The notes beneath the pieces are model-generated. The model was not told where the DNA came from. It did no database searches and worked only from the letters and a program-made list of their open reading frames with translations. Both the position numbers and the translations under genes were made by a program. A stretch of DNA of 64,000 nt from positions 40,788 through 104,787 of the forward strand of contig NZ_LLXV01000057.1 in NCBI RefSeq assembly GCF_001431665.1, given 5' to 3'. Shown piece by piece: positions 28,506 through 36,223 of the stretch (its first letter is position 1; the number at the start of each line of letters is the position of its first letter). The DNA comes from Stenotrophomonas beteli. GTDB taxonomy: Bacteria > Pseudomonadota > Gammaproteobacteria > Xanthomonadales > Xanthomonadaceae.

Positions 28506-28523
28506 TCCCCCAAGGATCAATCC
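28499..28523 (+). terminator. Hairpin after the LacI-type regulator gene
   Basis: GGATTGATCC and GGATCAATCC form a 10-bp stem around CCCAA, overlapping the stop codon. There is no T-tract, so its role as a terminator is tentative. The TTGAT/ATCAA parts look like an FNR box but the spacing is wrong. Confidence 0.45.
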
Positions 28524-28616
28524 TGCAGGTCACGACCTCTGGTCGTAACACGCCCCTGCCCCATCCATCCGATCCACCGCGCCTGCCCGGGCCATCCCGG
28601 CATCGTGCGACGCAAA

Positions 28617-28634
28617 ATGACACCGGTTTCCTGT
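28617..28634. promoter_or_regulatory. Putative LacI-type operator, copy 5 (kduI)
   Basis: ATGACACCGGTTTCCTGT lies just upstream of TGGCTAGAAT (28636-28645), which looks like an extended -10 box. The operator would cover the -35 region of the kduI promoter, so bound repressor should block transcription. Confidence 0.65.
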
Positions 28635-28654
28635 CTGGCTAGAATCGACCGTGA

Positions 28655-29551
<897 letters not shown>

Positions 29552-29622
29552 GCCCGCTTGGCCGCCGCGCACCGTGTGCCGGCCGTCGACACCGCCCGTC
29601 TCTATCAAGGAACGCATACGCA

Positions 29623-30378
29623 ATGGCTAATCCCTTCAGCCTGGAAGGCAAGGTCGCTCTGGTAACCGGTGGCAATACCGGTCTGGGCCAGGGCATCGCC
29701 GTGGCACTGGCCGCCGCTGGCGCCGACGTCGCCGTGGCCGGCATCGCCCCGCCCACCGACACCATCGAAAAGATCACCGCGCTGGGCCGCCGCTGCCTGG
29801 CCATCGAAGCCAACCTGATCAGCATCGAGCCGGTGGCGCGCGTGGTCCGCGAGACCATCGAAGGCCTGGGCGGGTTGGACATCCTGGTCAACAACGCCGG
29901 CCTGATCCGACGCGCCGATGCGGTGGACTTCAGCGAGCAGGACTGGGACGACGTGATGAACGTCAACCTCAAGTCCGCGTTCTTCATTTCGCAGGCCGCC
30001 GGCCGCCACTTCATCGAACAGGGCCACGGCAAGATCATCAACATCGCTTCGATGCTGTCCTTCCAGGGCGGTATCCGCGTGCCGTCGTACACCGCCAGCA
30101 AGAGCGGTATCGCCGGCATCACCCGGCTGCTGGCCAACGAGTGGGCGGGCAAGGGCATCAACATCAATGCCATCGCCCCGGGCTACATGGCTACCGACAA
30201 TACCGCCCAGCTGCGCGCCGATGAAGCGCGCAACAAGGCGATCCTGGAGCGCATCCCGGCCGGCCGCTGGGGTACGCCGGATGACCTGGCCGGTGCGGCC
30301 GTGTTCCTGGCCTCGTCCGCGTCGGATTACATCAACGGTGCCGTGCTGCCGGTCGATGGTGGCTGGCTGGCGCGCTGA
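29623..30378 (+). CDS. kduD: 2-dehydro-3-deoxy-D-gluconate 5-dehydrogenase
   Basis: Classical short-chain dehydrogenase of 251 residues that reduces 2,5-diketo-3-deoxygluconate to 2-keto-3-deoxygluconate with NADH or NADPH. The cofactor motif is TGGNTGLGQG (15-24), the NNAG motif starts at residue 90, and the catalytic residues are Ser143, Tyr156 and Lys160. It follows kduI by 71 bp on the same strand. Its product is the substrate of the kinase encoded at 10665-11684, which links both ends of the locus. Confidence 0.95.
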   Translation: MANPFSLEGKVALVTGGNTGLGQGIAVALAAAGADVAVAGIAPPTDTIEKITALGRRCLAIEANLISIEPVARVVRETIEGLGGLDILVNNAGLIRRADAVDFSEQDWDDVMNVNLKSAFFISQAAGRHFIEQGHGKIINIASMLSFQGGIRVPSYTASKSGIAGITRLLANEWAGKGININAIAPGYMATDNTAQLRADEARNKAILERIPAGRWGTPDDLAGAAVFLASSASDYINGAVLPVDGGWLAR

Positions 30379-30434
30379 CGCGGCAAGGCGGCGAACGGTG
30401 GGTGCGGACCTTGGTCCGCACCGCTTTCCCAAAG

Positions 30435-30458
30435 CAGCCGAGCACGGCTCGGCTCTAC
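30435..30458. repeat. SMAG/GTAG REP element between kduD and the acetylesterase gene
   Basis: CAGCCGAGCACGGCTCGGCT ends in CTAC at 30455-30458. The palindrome stops 12 bp before the next start codon, so its hairpin would lie directly before the ribosome-binding region. Confidence 0.8.
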
Positions 30459-30470
30459 AAGGGCCTGGCC

Positions 30471-31568
30471 ATGCGCAAGTTGTTGCTGCTGTTGCTGCTG
30501 TCGTGCACCACCGCACAGGCGGCGCCCGTGCGGGTCTTCATTGCCGGAGACTCCACTGCGGCCGCATACGGCCCCGAGCGCGCGCCGCAGGCCGGCTGGG
30601 GCCAGGCGCTGCAGAGCTACCTGGACCCGGCGCGCGTGGAGGTGCACAACCACGCCAAGGGCGGGCGCAGCACGCGCAGTTTCATCGAAGAAGGGCGCCT
30701 GGATGCCATCGCCGCCGAGCTGCGCCAAGGCGACGTGCTGCTGATCCAGTTCGGCCACAACGATGCGAAGTTCGAAGACCGCACGCGTTATACCGACCCG
30801 GACAGCGACTATCCGCGCCTGCTGATGCGCTACGTACAGGTCGCGCGCGGAAAGGGCGCCACGCCGGTGCTGGTCACGCCGGTGGCGCGGCTGCTGTACG
30901 ACTTCGGTTCACTGCTGGACACGCATGGCCGCTACACGCAGTCGATGAAGGCCCTGGCCGCGCGCGAGCAGATTGCGCTGATTGATCTGAACGACCGCAG
31001 CACGCGCTGGATCCGCGCGCTGGGCGAACAGGGCGCGCGACCGTACTTCCTGTTCATGCCCGAACAGGACAAGGCCGACGGCACCCATTTCAGCGAGACC
31101 GGCGCCCATGCGGTGGCCTGCCTGGTACTGCGCGAGGCGGTGCCGCTGCTACCCGCGCTGCAGCCGGCGCTGGTGCGGGACATCGACTGCGACGTGATGG
31201 ATGCAGGGCAAGGCGCCGGTGCGACGGGAGATTCGCAGGTCGTGCACGAAGGCACGATTGCGCGCATGCAGCCCGGCCCGCATGGCGGCGGCGGGCCCAC
31301 CACCGCGTATCCGTTCTTTGCCGGCGCGGCGGACCTGCCCTTCGTGCTGCGCAAGCGCGTGCTGCACAAGGGCGCGGGTATCGGCCTGCATCCGCAGCAC
31401 AAGGATGAGATCTACTACATCGTCAGTGGGCAGGGCAGCTACGTGCTGGACGGCAGGCAGTACGACGTGCACGCCGGGCACGCGCTGCTGACCCGCAAGG
31501 GCAGCCGCCATGCGCTGCAGCAGGTGGGTGAGGAGGACCTGGTGCTGCTGCTGGCGTACCCGCGCTGA
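30471..31568 (+). CDS. Secreted CE12-type acetylesterase fused to a KdgF-like cupin
   Basis: This 365-residue protein has a signal peptide (about 1-18). An SGNH/GDSL hydrolase domain (19-225) resembles rhamnogalacturonan acetylesterases: Ser28 (AGDSTAA), Gly65 (KGGRSTRSF), Asn97 (FGHNDAK), Asp203 and His206 (DGTHF). Residues about 258-365 form a small cupin with likely metal ligands His307, His310, Glu313 and His347, like KdgF, the enzyme that linearises unsaturated uronates. One exported polypeptide would therefore both deacetylate the polymer and open the 4,5-unsaturated sugar, although KdgF itself works in the cytoplasm. The start at 30471 is supported by the signal peptide. Confidence 0.85.
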   Translation: MRKLLLLLLLSCTTAQAAPVRVFIAGDSTAAAYGPERAPQAGWGQALQSYLDPARVEVHNHAKGGRSTRSFIEEGRLDAIAAELRQGDVLLIQFGHNDAKFEDRTRYTDPDSDYPRLLMRYVQVARGKGATPVLVTPVARLLYDFGSLLDTHGRYTQSMKALAAREQIALIDLNDRSTRWIRALGEQGARPYFLFMPEQDKADGTHFSETGAHAVACLVLREAVPLLPALQPALVRDIDCDVMDAGQGAGATGDSQVVHEGTIARMQPGPHGGGGPTTAYPFFAGAADLPFVLRKRVLHKGAGIGLHPQHKDEIYYIVSGQGSYVLDGRQYDVHAGHALLTRKGSRHALQQVGEEDLVLLLAYPR

Positions 31569-31572
31569 TCCT

Positions 31573-31641
31573 GTAGAGCCGGGCCTATGCTCGGCTGTCC
31601 TGCATCCGGTTGATCGCAGCCGAGCATGGGCTCGGCTCTAC
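31573..31641. repeat. SMAG/GTAG REP dimer
   Basis: Two inverted copies of the GAGCCG...CGGCT type (31573-31596 and 31618-31641) lie between the convergent acetylesterase and DUF4375 genes. Confidence 0.88.
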
Positions 31642-31646
31642 ACGGG

Positions 31647-32297
31647 CTACAGCCGCTCTGCACCGAAGTGCAGCAGGCCCAGCCGGGCAAGGTCTTCCGG
31701 GCGTTCGAAATAGGCGTCCTCGAACGCCTCCAGCGCCTGCTGTTCGTCTTCGCTCAGCGCGTCGTACAGGTCAGCCAGTTCTTCGATCGCCGGGTCGTCC
31801 TCCAGCCGATCCAGCAGCCCGCGCATGCCGGCCAGGATCGCGTGGGTCTGCATCGCGCCCATCGCCTGCAGCGCACGCAACGCCAGCTGGCAGGTGGGGT
31901 CGCCCCAGTTGCACTGGAACTGCATGAAGCCGCCGTTGTTGATGTCCGCTTCCATGCGCCACAGCGCTACCAGCTGCTGGTCCTCATCGGACAGCGCGTC
32001 CAGCGTCCATCCGGCGCCCTTCAACCGCGCCAGCGCGGCATCGTAGCGGTCTTCCCAGACTTGGTTGGGGATATTGACCACACCTTCTTCGCGTGCCGGC
32101 AGCAATGCCGGCCAGTTCACGCCCAGGCCATCGGCGGTGGTGACCCACTGCGCGCGCTGCCCGGCATCGGCTTCGAACAACGCAGGTGCCCAGCGCAGCG
32201 GCTGTCGGGTGCGCCGGCCATCGGCCAGGGCCAGCAGGATGAAGTCGTCGTCGAAAGCGACGTTGGTCACGCGCAGGGCGGCACACACATCGGTCAT
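31647..32297 (-). CDS. DUF2442-DUF4375 (DMP19-like) protein
   Basis: A 216-residue cytoplasmic acidic protein. Residues 1-60 resemble DUF2442 (VTNVAFDDDFILLALADGR), and residues about 95-205 resemble DUF4375/DMP19 (NNGGFMQFQCNWGDPT, AIEELADLYDALSEDE). DMP19 of Neisseria is a DNA mimic, but whether this homologue acts so is unknown. The start was placed at 32297 because TATCCT on the minus strand lies 7 nt before the ATG, suggesting a leaderless message independent of the phhA gene located 31 bp upstream. Confidence 0.78.
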   Translation of the reverse strand: MTDVCAALRVTNVAFDDDFILLALADGRRTRQPLRWAPALFEADAGQRAQWVTTADGLGVNWPALLPAREEGVVNIPNQVWEDRYDAALARLKGAGWTLDALSDEDQQLVALWRMEADINNGGFMQFQCNWGDPTCQLALRALQAMGAMQTHAILAGMRGLLDRLEDDPAIEELADLYDALSEDEQQALEAFEDAYFERPEDLARLGLLHFGAERL

Positions 32298-32304
32298 GCC
32301 GCGC

Positions 32305-32310
32305 AGGATA
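32305..32310 (-). promoter_or_regulatory. -10-like box of a probable leaderless promoter (DUF4375 gene)
   Basis: TATCCT lies 7 nt before the start codon on the minus strand. The match to TATAAT is four of six. Confidence 0.4.
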
Positions 32311-32328
32311 CCCGCGCGCCGGCCCGCC

Positions 32329-33222
32329 TCACACGTCGCCGCCGTCGGCCCAGCCTTCACCCGTGCCCTTCTGGAACACGCGGTCGTCGTCCTGCACATC
32401 ACCGGCAGGCAGGTGCGCCTGGTCGGCCAGTGCTGCGTAGATCGGAGTGAAGTCCGGTGACGTCGCCTGCATCAGCTGTTCAAAGCTGTCGATGACGAAG
32501 TAGGTCTTCTGGAAGGTGTCGATGCGGTACTTGGTGCGCATGATCCGCTGCAGGTCGAAACCGATGCGGTTGGGCGCGGCCGATTCCAGCGAGTACAGCG
32601 ACTCGCCCTTGGACGACACGATGCCGGCACCGTAGATGCGCAGGCCGTCGGGCGTATCGATCAGGCCGAACTCCACCGTGTACCAGTACAGGCGGGTCAG
32701 GTTCTGCAGCGCATCCGGACCGATGGCGTGGGCCTTGACGCCACCACGGCCGTACGCCTCCATGTAGTCGGCGAACACCGGGTTCATCAGCAGCGGTACG
32801 TGGCCGAACAGATCGTGGAACAGGTCCGGTTCGGCGATGTAGTCGATCTGGTCCGGGCGGCGGATCCACCAGGTCACCGGGAAACGGCGGTTGGCCAGGT
32901 GGTCGAAGAAATCCAGTTCCGGCAACAGGCCTTCGACGCCGACCACGGTCCAGCCGGTGGCCGCGCCCAGTACTTCGTTGAGCTGGTCGAAGCGCGGAAT
33001 CATGTGCGCGCTCATGCCCATCTCGTCCTGTGCATCCAGGAATTCCTGGCAGGCGCGGCCGACCAGCAACTCGCGCTGGCGCTGGTACAGCGTGCTCCAG
33101 GTGGCATGGTCGTCGGCGCTGTAGGTCTCCCACGGCTGCTCGACGAGCGCGGTGGTGTACACCGGCACGTAGCCCTTGTCGGTCTGCTGGTGTTCGACGC
33201 GGCGGGGCTGGGCGAGGTCCAT
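32329..33222 (-). CDS. phhA: Phenylalanine 4-monooxygenase
   Basis: Tetrahydrobiopterin- and iron-dependent hydroxylase of 297 residues that converts phenylalanine to tyrosine. The first two iron ligands lie in HDLFGHVPLLMNP; the third is a glutamate in YWYTVEFGLI. A conserved N-terminal segment is PWETYSADDHATWSTLYQRQ. An AAGGAG site precedes the ATG. It is divergent from an Lrp/AsnC regulator gene 125 bp away, a common arrangement in which the regulator responds to the amino acid degraded by the neighbouring enzyme. Confidence 0.96.
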   Translation of the reverse strand: MDLAQPRRVEHQQTDKGYVPVYTTALVEQPWETYSADDHATWSTLYQRQRELLVGRACQEFLDAQDEMGMSAHMIPRFDQLNEVLGAATGWTVVGVEGLLPELDFFDHLANRRFPVTWWIRRPDQIDYIAEPDLFHDLFGHVPLLMNPVFADYMEAYGRGGVKAHAIGPDALQNLTRLYWYTVEFGLIDTPDGLRIYGAGIVSSKGESLYSLESAAPNRIGFDLQRIMRTKYRIDTFQKTYFVIDSFEQLMQATSPDFTPIYAALADQAHLPAGDVQDDDRVFQKGTGEGWADGGDV

Positions 33223-33273
33223 GGGGCACTCCTTGAAGGGATAGCCACGATGCTAGGCCAGGGGCCGCGCAAC

Positions 33274-33347
33274 AGGGTTGCAAAAGTTGCGTCGATTGGC
33301 CTTGTTGGCGCAATATCCTTGCGTACTCACCATGTTGCGGGGCAACA
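33274..33347. promoter_or_regulatory. TTGC-rich control region between phhA and the Lrp gene
   Basis: The region holds GTTGCAAAAGTTGCG at 33278-33292, a TTGCG/CGCAA pair (33287-33291 and 33309-33313) and TGTTGCGGGGCAACA at 33333-33347, a 6-bp inverted repeat abutting the Lrp start codon. Repeated TTGC/GCAA half-sites suggest cooperative binding by the Lrp-type regulator. Confidence 0.5.
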
Positions 33348-33833
33348 ATGGCCGGAGAAGTCCAGTTCGATCGCACGGATATACGCCTGCTGGCTGAAAT
33401 CCAGCGGGATGGGCGCGCCACCAACGCCGAACTGGCGGCGCGGGTGAATCTTTCGCCCTCGGCCTGCCTGCGCCGCCTGCAGCGGCTGGAAAGCGAGGGC
33501 GTGATCGTCGGCTACGGCGCGCGGCTGGAGCCACGGCAGCTGCGCCTGGGCCTGCAGGCCTTCGTGCGCGTGCAGCTGGAGAAGCACGACCAGGCCGCCA
33601 TCGGCCATTTCGTGGACAGCGTGCAGGGCTGGGACGAGGTGGTGGCCTGCCACGCCCTGACCGGCGACATGGATTATCTGCTGCACGTCTATGTGCGCGA
33701 CCTGGAGCACTTCTCGCGCTTCCTGCTGGACCGCCTGCTCAACGCCGGCGGCGTGGCCGATGCCAACTCCAGCTTCGTGCTGCGCACGGTGAAGGGGTTC
33801 CAGGCGCTGCCGCTGTCGCAGCTGGAGCCCTGA
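33348..33833 (+). CDS. Lrp/AsnC family transcriptional regulator
   Basis: This 161-residue regulator has an N-terminal helix-turn-helix (about 8-60, DIRLLAEIQRDGRATNAELA and LSPSACLRRLQRLESEGVI) and a C-terminal RAM ligand domain (about 70-150, VVACHALTGDMDYLLHVYVRD). It is divergent from phhA and probably controls it in response to phenylalanine or tyrosine; it is also likely to regulate itself, given the inverted repeat touching its start codon. Confidence 0.92.
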   Translation: MAGEVQFDRTDIRLLAEIQRDGRATNAELAARVNLSPSACLRRLQRLESEGVIVGYGARLEPRQLRLGLQAFVRVQLEKHDQAAIGHFVDSVQGWDEVVACHALTGDMDYLLHVYVRDLEHFSRFLLDRLLNAGGVADANSSFVLRTVKGFQALPLSQLEP

Positions 33834-33871
33834 GCGACCCCGGGCGGTGCCGGGGGCCCGGCCTCAACCGA

Positions 33872-34864
33872 TCAGCACTTGTCCTTGCGGCCCATCAGCT
33901 TGCCCAGGCGCGAGGCTTCCTCGCACTTCGGCGCGGCCACCGGAGCCGGAGCAGCGGCAGCGGCGCGTGCCTTCTGCAGCTGCTGGATCCTGGCGCGGAT
34001 CTGCGGCATCGCGGCCATCGCGGCCTTTTCGCCTTCCAGGATCGCCGTGCCGCGCTGGCTGAAATCGGCAGCGCCGATGTCCAGCACCTTCGGCCGGATG
34101 ACGATGTCGGCGCGTGCCAGTTCCTGCTCGCCCAGGCGCTGGCCCATGATCGAGATGGACTGGTTGACGATGCCCAGCATGCCGGTCGGTGCCTTGCCGC
34201 TGGCCTTGCTGGAGATGTCCACGGCGATCACGAAGTCGGCGCCGAGCTGGCGCGCGGCATCCACCGGCACCGGGCTGACCACGCCGCCGTCGATGTAGTT
34301 GCGGCCGCCGATCTTCACCGGTTCGAACACGCCGGGAATGCTGCTCGAGGCGCGCACGGCCTGGCCGACGTTGCCGCGCACGAAGATCGCGCGCTCGCCG
34401 GTTTCCAGCTGGGTGGCGACGGCGGCGAACGGCTTCTTCAGGCGCTCGGCCGGGCGGTTGGCCACCTGTTCGTTGACGTAATCCTGCAGCTTCTGGCCCT
34501 GCACCAGGCCGCCGGAGAACAGGCGCACGTCGCGGATGCTGGCTTCATCCAGCGCCACCGCCCGGCTCTGCATCTGGAACGCGTCCATGCCGCTGGCATA
34601 CAGGGCGCCGACCACGCTGCCGGCACTGGTGCCGGACACCACCACCGGTTCGAAGCCGTTGGCCTCGAGCATCTTGATCACGCCGATGTGGGCAAAGCCC
34701 TTGGCCGCGCCGCCACCGAGGGCGATGCCGATCTTCACCGGCTTGGCCTGCGGCACCGCCGTGGGCGCCGGCGGCGGCGTTGGGCGCACCGGGTCGCCGC
34801 CGCACCCGGCCAGCAGGCCGATCAGGGCGACGGACAGCAGCATGCGGGGGCGGAACAGGCTCAT
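33872..34864 (-). CDS. Patatin-like phospholipase lipoprotein, RssA-like
   Basis: A 330-residue protein with a lipoprotein signal (LIGLLAGC), then a patatin domain (about 50-250). The oxyanion motif is GGGAAKGFAHIG, the nucleophile lies in SGTSAGSVVG, and the catalytic aspartate is in YIDGGVVSP. The dyad predicts lipid acyl hydrolase activity at the outer membrane or periplasm. The Met at 34864 (MSLFRPRM) was chosen since it gives a compact lipoprotein signal; the longer frame starts at 34909. The C-terminus has an Ala-rich stretch and two late cysteines. Confidence 0.88.
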   Translation of the reverse strand: MSLFRPRMLLSVALIGLLAGCGGDPVRPTPPPAPTAVPQAKPVKIGIALGGGAAKGFAHIGVIKMLEANGFEPVVVSGTSAGSVVGALYASGMDAFQMQSRAVALDEASIRDVRLFSGGLVQGQKLQDYVNEQVANRPAERLKKPFAAVATQLETGERAIFVRGNVGQAVRASSSIPGVFEPVKIGGRNYIDGGVVSPVPVDAARQLGADFVIAVDISSKASGKAPTGMLGIVNQSISIMGQRLGEQELARADIVIRPKVLDIGAADFSQRGTAILEGEKAAMAAMPQIRARIQQLQKARAAAAAPAPVAAPKCEEASRLGKLMGRKDKC

Positions 34865-34960
34865 CGGCAGTGCGCTCACGGCGCCGGAATCGGGAAAGGG
34901 CGCCAGCATACCGAAGCGGCGGCGGGGCGGGCAGGGTGGGGGAGTTACCTATTCAGCAAG

Positions 34961-35036
34961 GTAGTGCCGGCCGCTGGCCGGCAATGGCCGGGATGCTGGC
35001 AGGTGCAGGAGGTTGCCGGCCAGCGGCCGGCACTAC
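34961..35036. repeat. SMAG/GTAG REP dimer
   Basis: GTAGTGCCGGCCGCTGGCC at 34961 and its inverted partner ending CTAC at 35036 lie between two minus-strand genes. Confidence 0.9.
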
Positions 35037-35045
35037 CGGAGCCGG

Positions 35046-36065
35046 TCAGAACCGGTTGTCACCGTCCAGGATGCGCCCGATCCCGCCCAGCACCGAGCCT
35101 TCGCCACGGCTCTGGCCGCCGCCCTGCGGCGCGGCCATCCACATGCGGCCTGCCAGGCGCGAGAACGGCAGCGACTGCAGCCAGACCTTGCCGGGCCCGG
35201 TCAGCGTGGCCAGGAACACGCCTTCGCCGCCGAACAGCATGCTCTTGATGCCGGCCACCCGGCGCACGTCCATGTCCACGGTCGGGTGGTAGGCCACCAC
35301 GCAGCCGGTATCCACGTCCAGGCGCTCGCCGGCGGCCAGCTCGCGCTCGACCACGCAGCCGCCGGCGTGGATGAACACCCAGCCGTCGCCCTCCAGCTTC
35401 TGCATGATGAAGCCCTCGCCGCCGAACAGGCCGGTCATGATCCTGCGCTGGAACTGCACGCCGATCTGCACCCCGCGCGCGCCCGCCAGGAAGCTGTCCT
35501 TCTGGCACACCAGGCGGCCGCCATGCTGGTCCAGCTTCATGGCCAGCACCGTGCCGGGGTAGGGCGCGGCGAAGGCGACCTTGGCCTTGCCCTGGCCGGT
35601 ATGGGTGTACAGCGTGGCGAACAGACTCTCGCCGGTCAGCACGCGCTTGCCGGCCGCCATCACCTTGCCCATGAAGCCGCCGCCCTGGCCGCTGTGCGAG
35701 CCGTCGCCGAACACGGTGTCCATCTGTACCGAAGCGTCCTTGAACATCAGCGCGCCGGCTTCGGCCACCGCGCTTTCACCGGGGTCCAGCTCGATTTCCA
35801 CGAACTGCATCTCGTGGCCGACGATGCGGAACTCGATGTCGTCGGCCCGCCCGCTGGCGCCGGCCGGGACCGGCGGCGGGGTGTTGGGCATGCCCGGGGC
35901 CGGCGACTGCAGCTCGGCTACCTCGGTGATCGGTGCCCAGCCGCTCATGCCCTGGCACCAGGCCAGGGCGCGCGGGTTGGCCTGCGCGTAGCGGCGCGCA
36001 GCCTCGTCATCAAGCGGGCCGATGCGTTCGGCCTGGGCGGAGGCATGGAAGTACCACTGGGTCAT
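35046..36065 (-). CDS. GYF_2 domain plus AIM24/TIGR00266 family protein
   Basis: A 339-residue protein. The N-terminal 50 residues (WYFHASAQAERIGPLDDEA, WCQGMSGWAPI) form a GYF_2-type domain. After a Pro/Gly linker (about 60-85), the remaining 250 residues match the TIGR00266/AIM24 beta-barrel family, with GEGFIMQKLEGDGWVFIHAGG as the clearest block (read in two parts). The family forms ring-like trimers of unknown function. No signal peptide is visible, so it is cytoplasmic or peripheral. The gene stands alone. Confidence 0.85.
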   Translation of the reverse strand: MTQWYFHASAQAERIGPLDDEAARRYAQANPRALAWCQGMSGWAPITEVAELQSPAPGMPNTPPPVPAGASGRADDIEFRIVGHEMQFVEIELDPGESAVAEAGALMFKDASVQMDTVFGDGSHSGQGGGFMGKVMAAGKRVLTGESLFATLYTHTGQGKAKVAFAAPYPGTVLAMKLDQHGGRLVCQKDSFLAGARGVQIGVQFQRRIMTGLFGGEGFIMQKLEGDGWVFIHAGGCVVERELAAGERLDVDTGCVVAYHPTVDMDVRRVAGIKSMLFGGEGVFLATLTGPGKVWLQSLPFSRLAGRMWMAAPQGGGQSRGEGSVLGGIGRILDGDNRF

Positions 36066-36223
36066 GGCGGCGGGTCTGTCGCGGTGGAAACCCCGAGTCT
36101 AGCGGGCGGCCGGGGGCGCGGGCGACGACGCCATGAACGGCCGGCATTTGCGGCGCAGGTGCTGTATTGCAACAATTATCTGGTAGCGCCGTTTTACCAC
36201 CCCTCCAAACACAGCCTACCGCC

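Noticed and set aside
28502..28520. Second FNR-like site after the LacI-type regulator gene
   Set aside because: TTGAT and ATCAA are present but separated by 9 bases instead of 4, and they belong to the stem of a hairpin at the gene end.
36100..36223. Fur box upstream of the TonB receptor at 36224
   Set aside because: The A/T-rich part around 36165-36182 has no more than a partial match to the Fur consensus.
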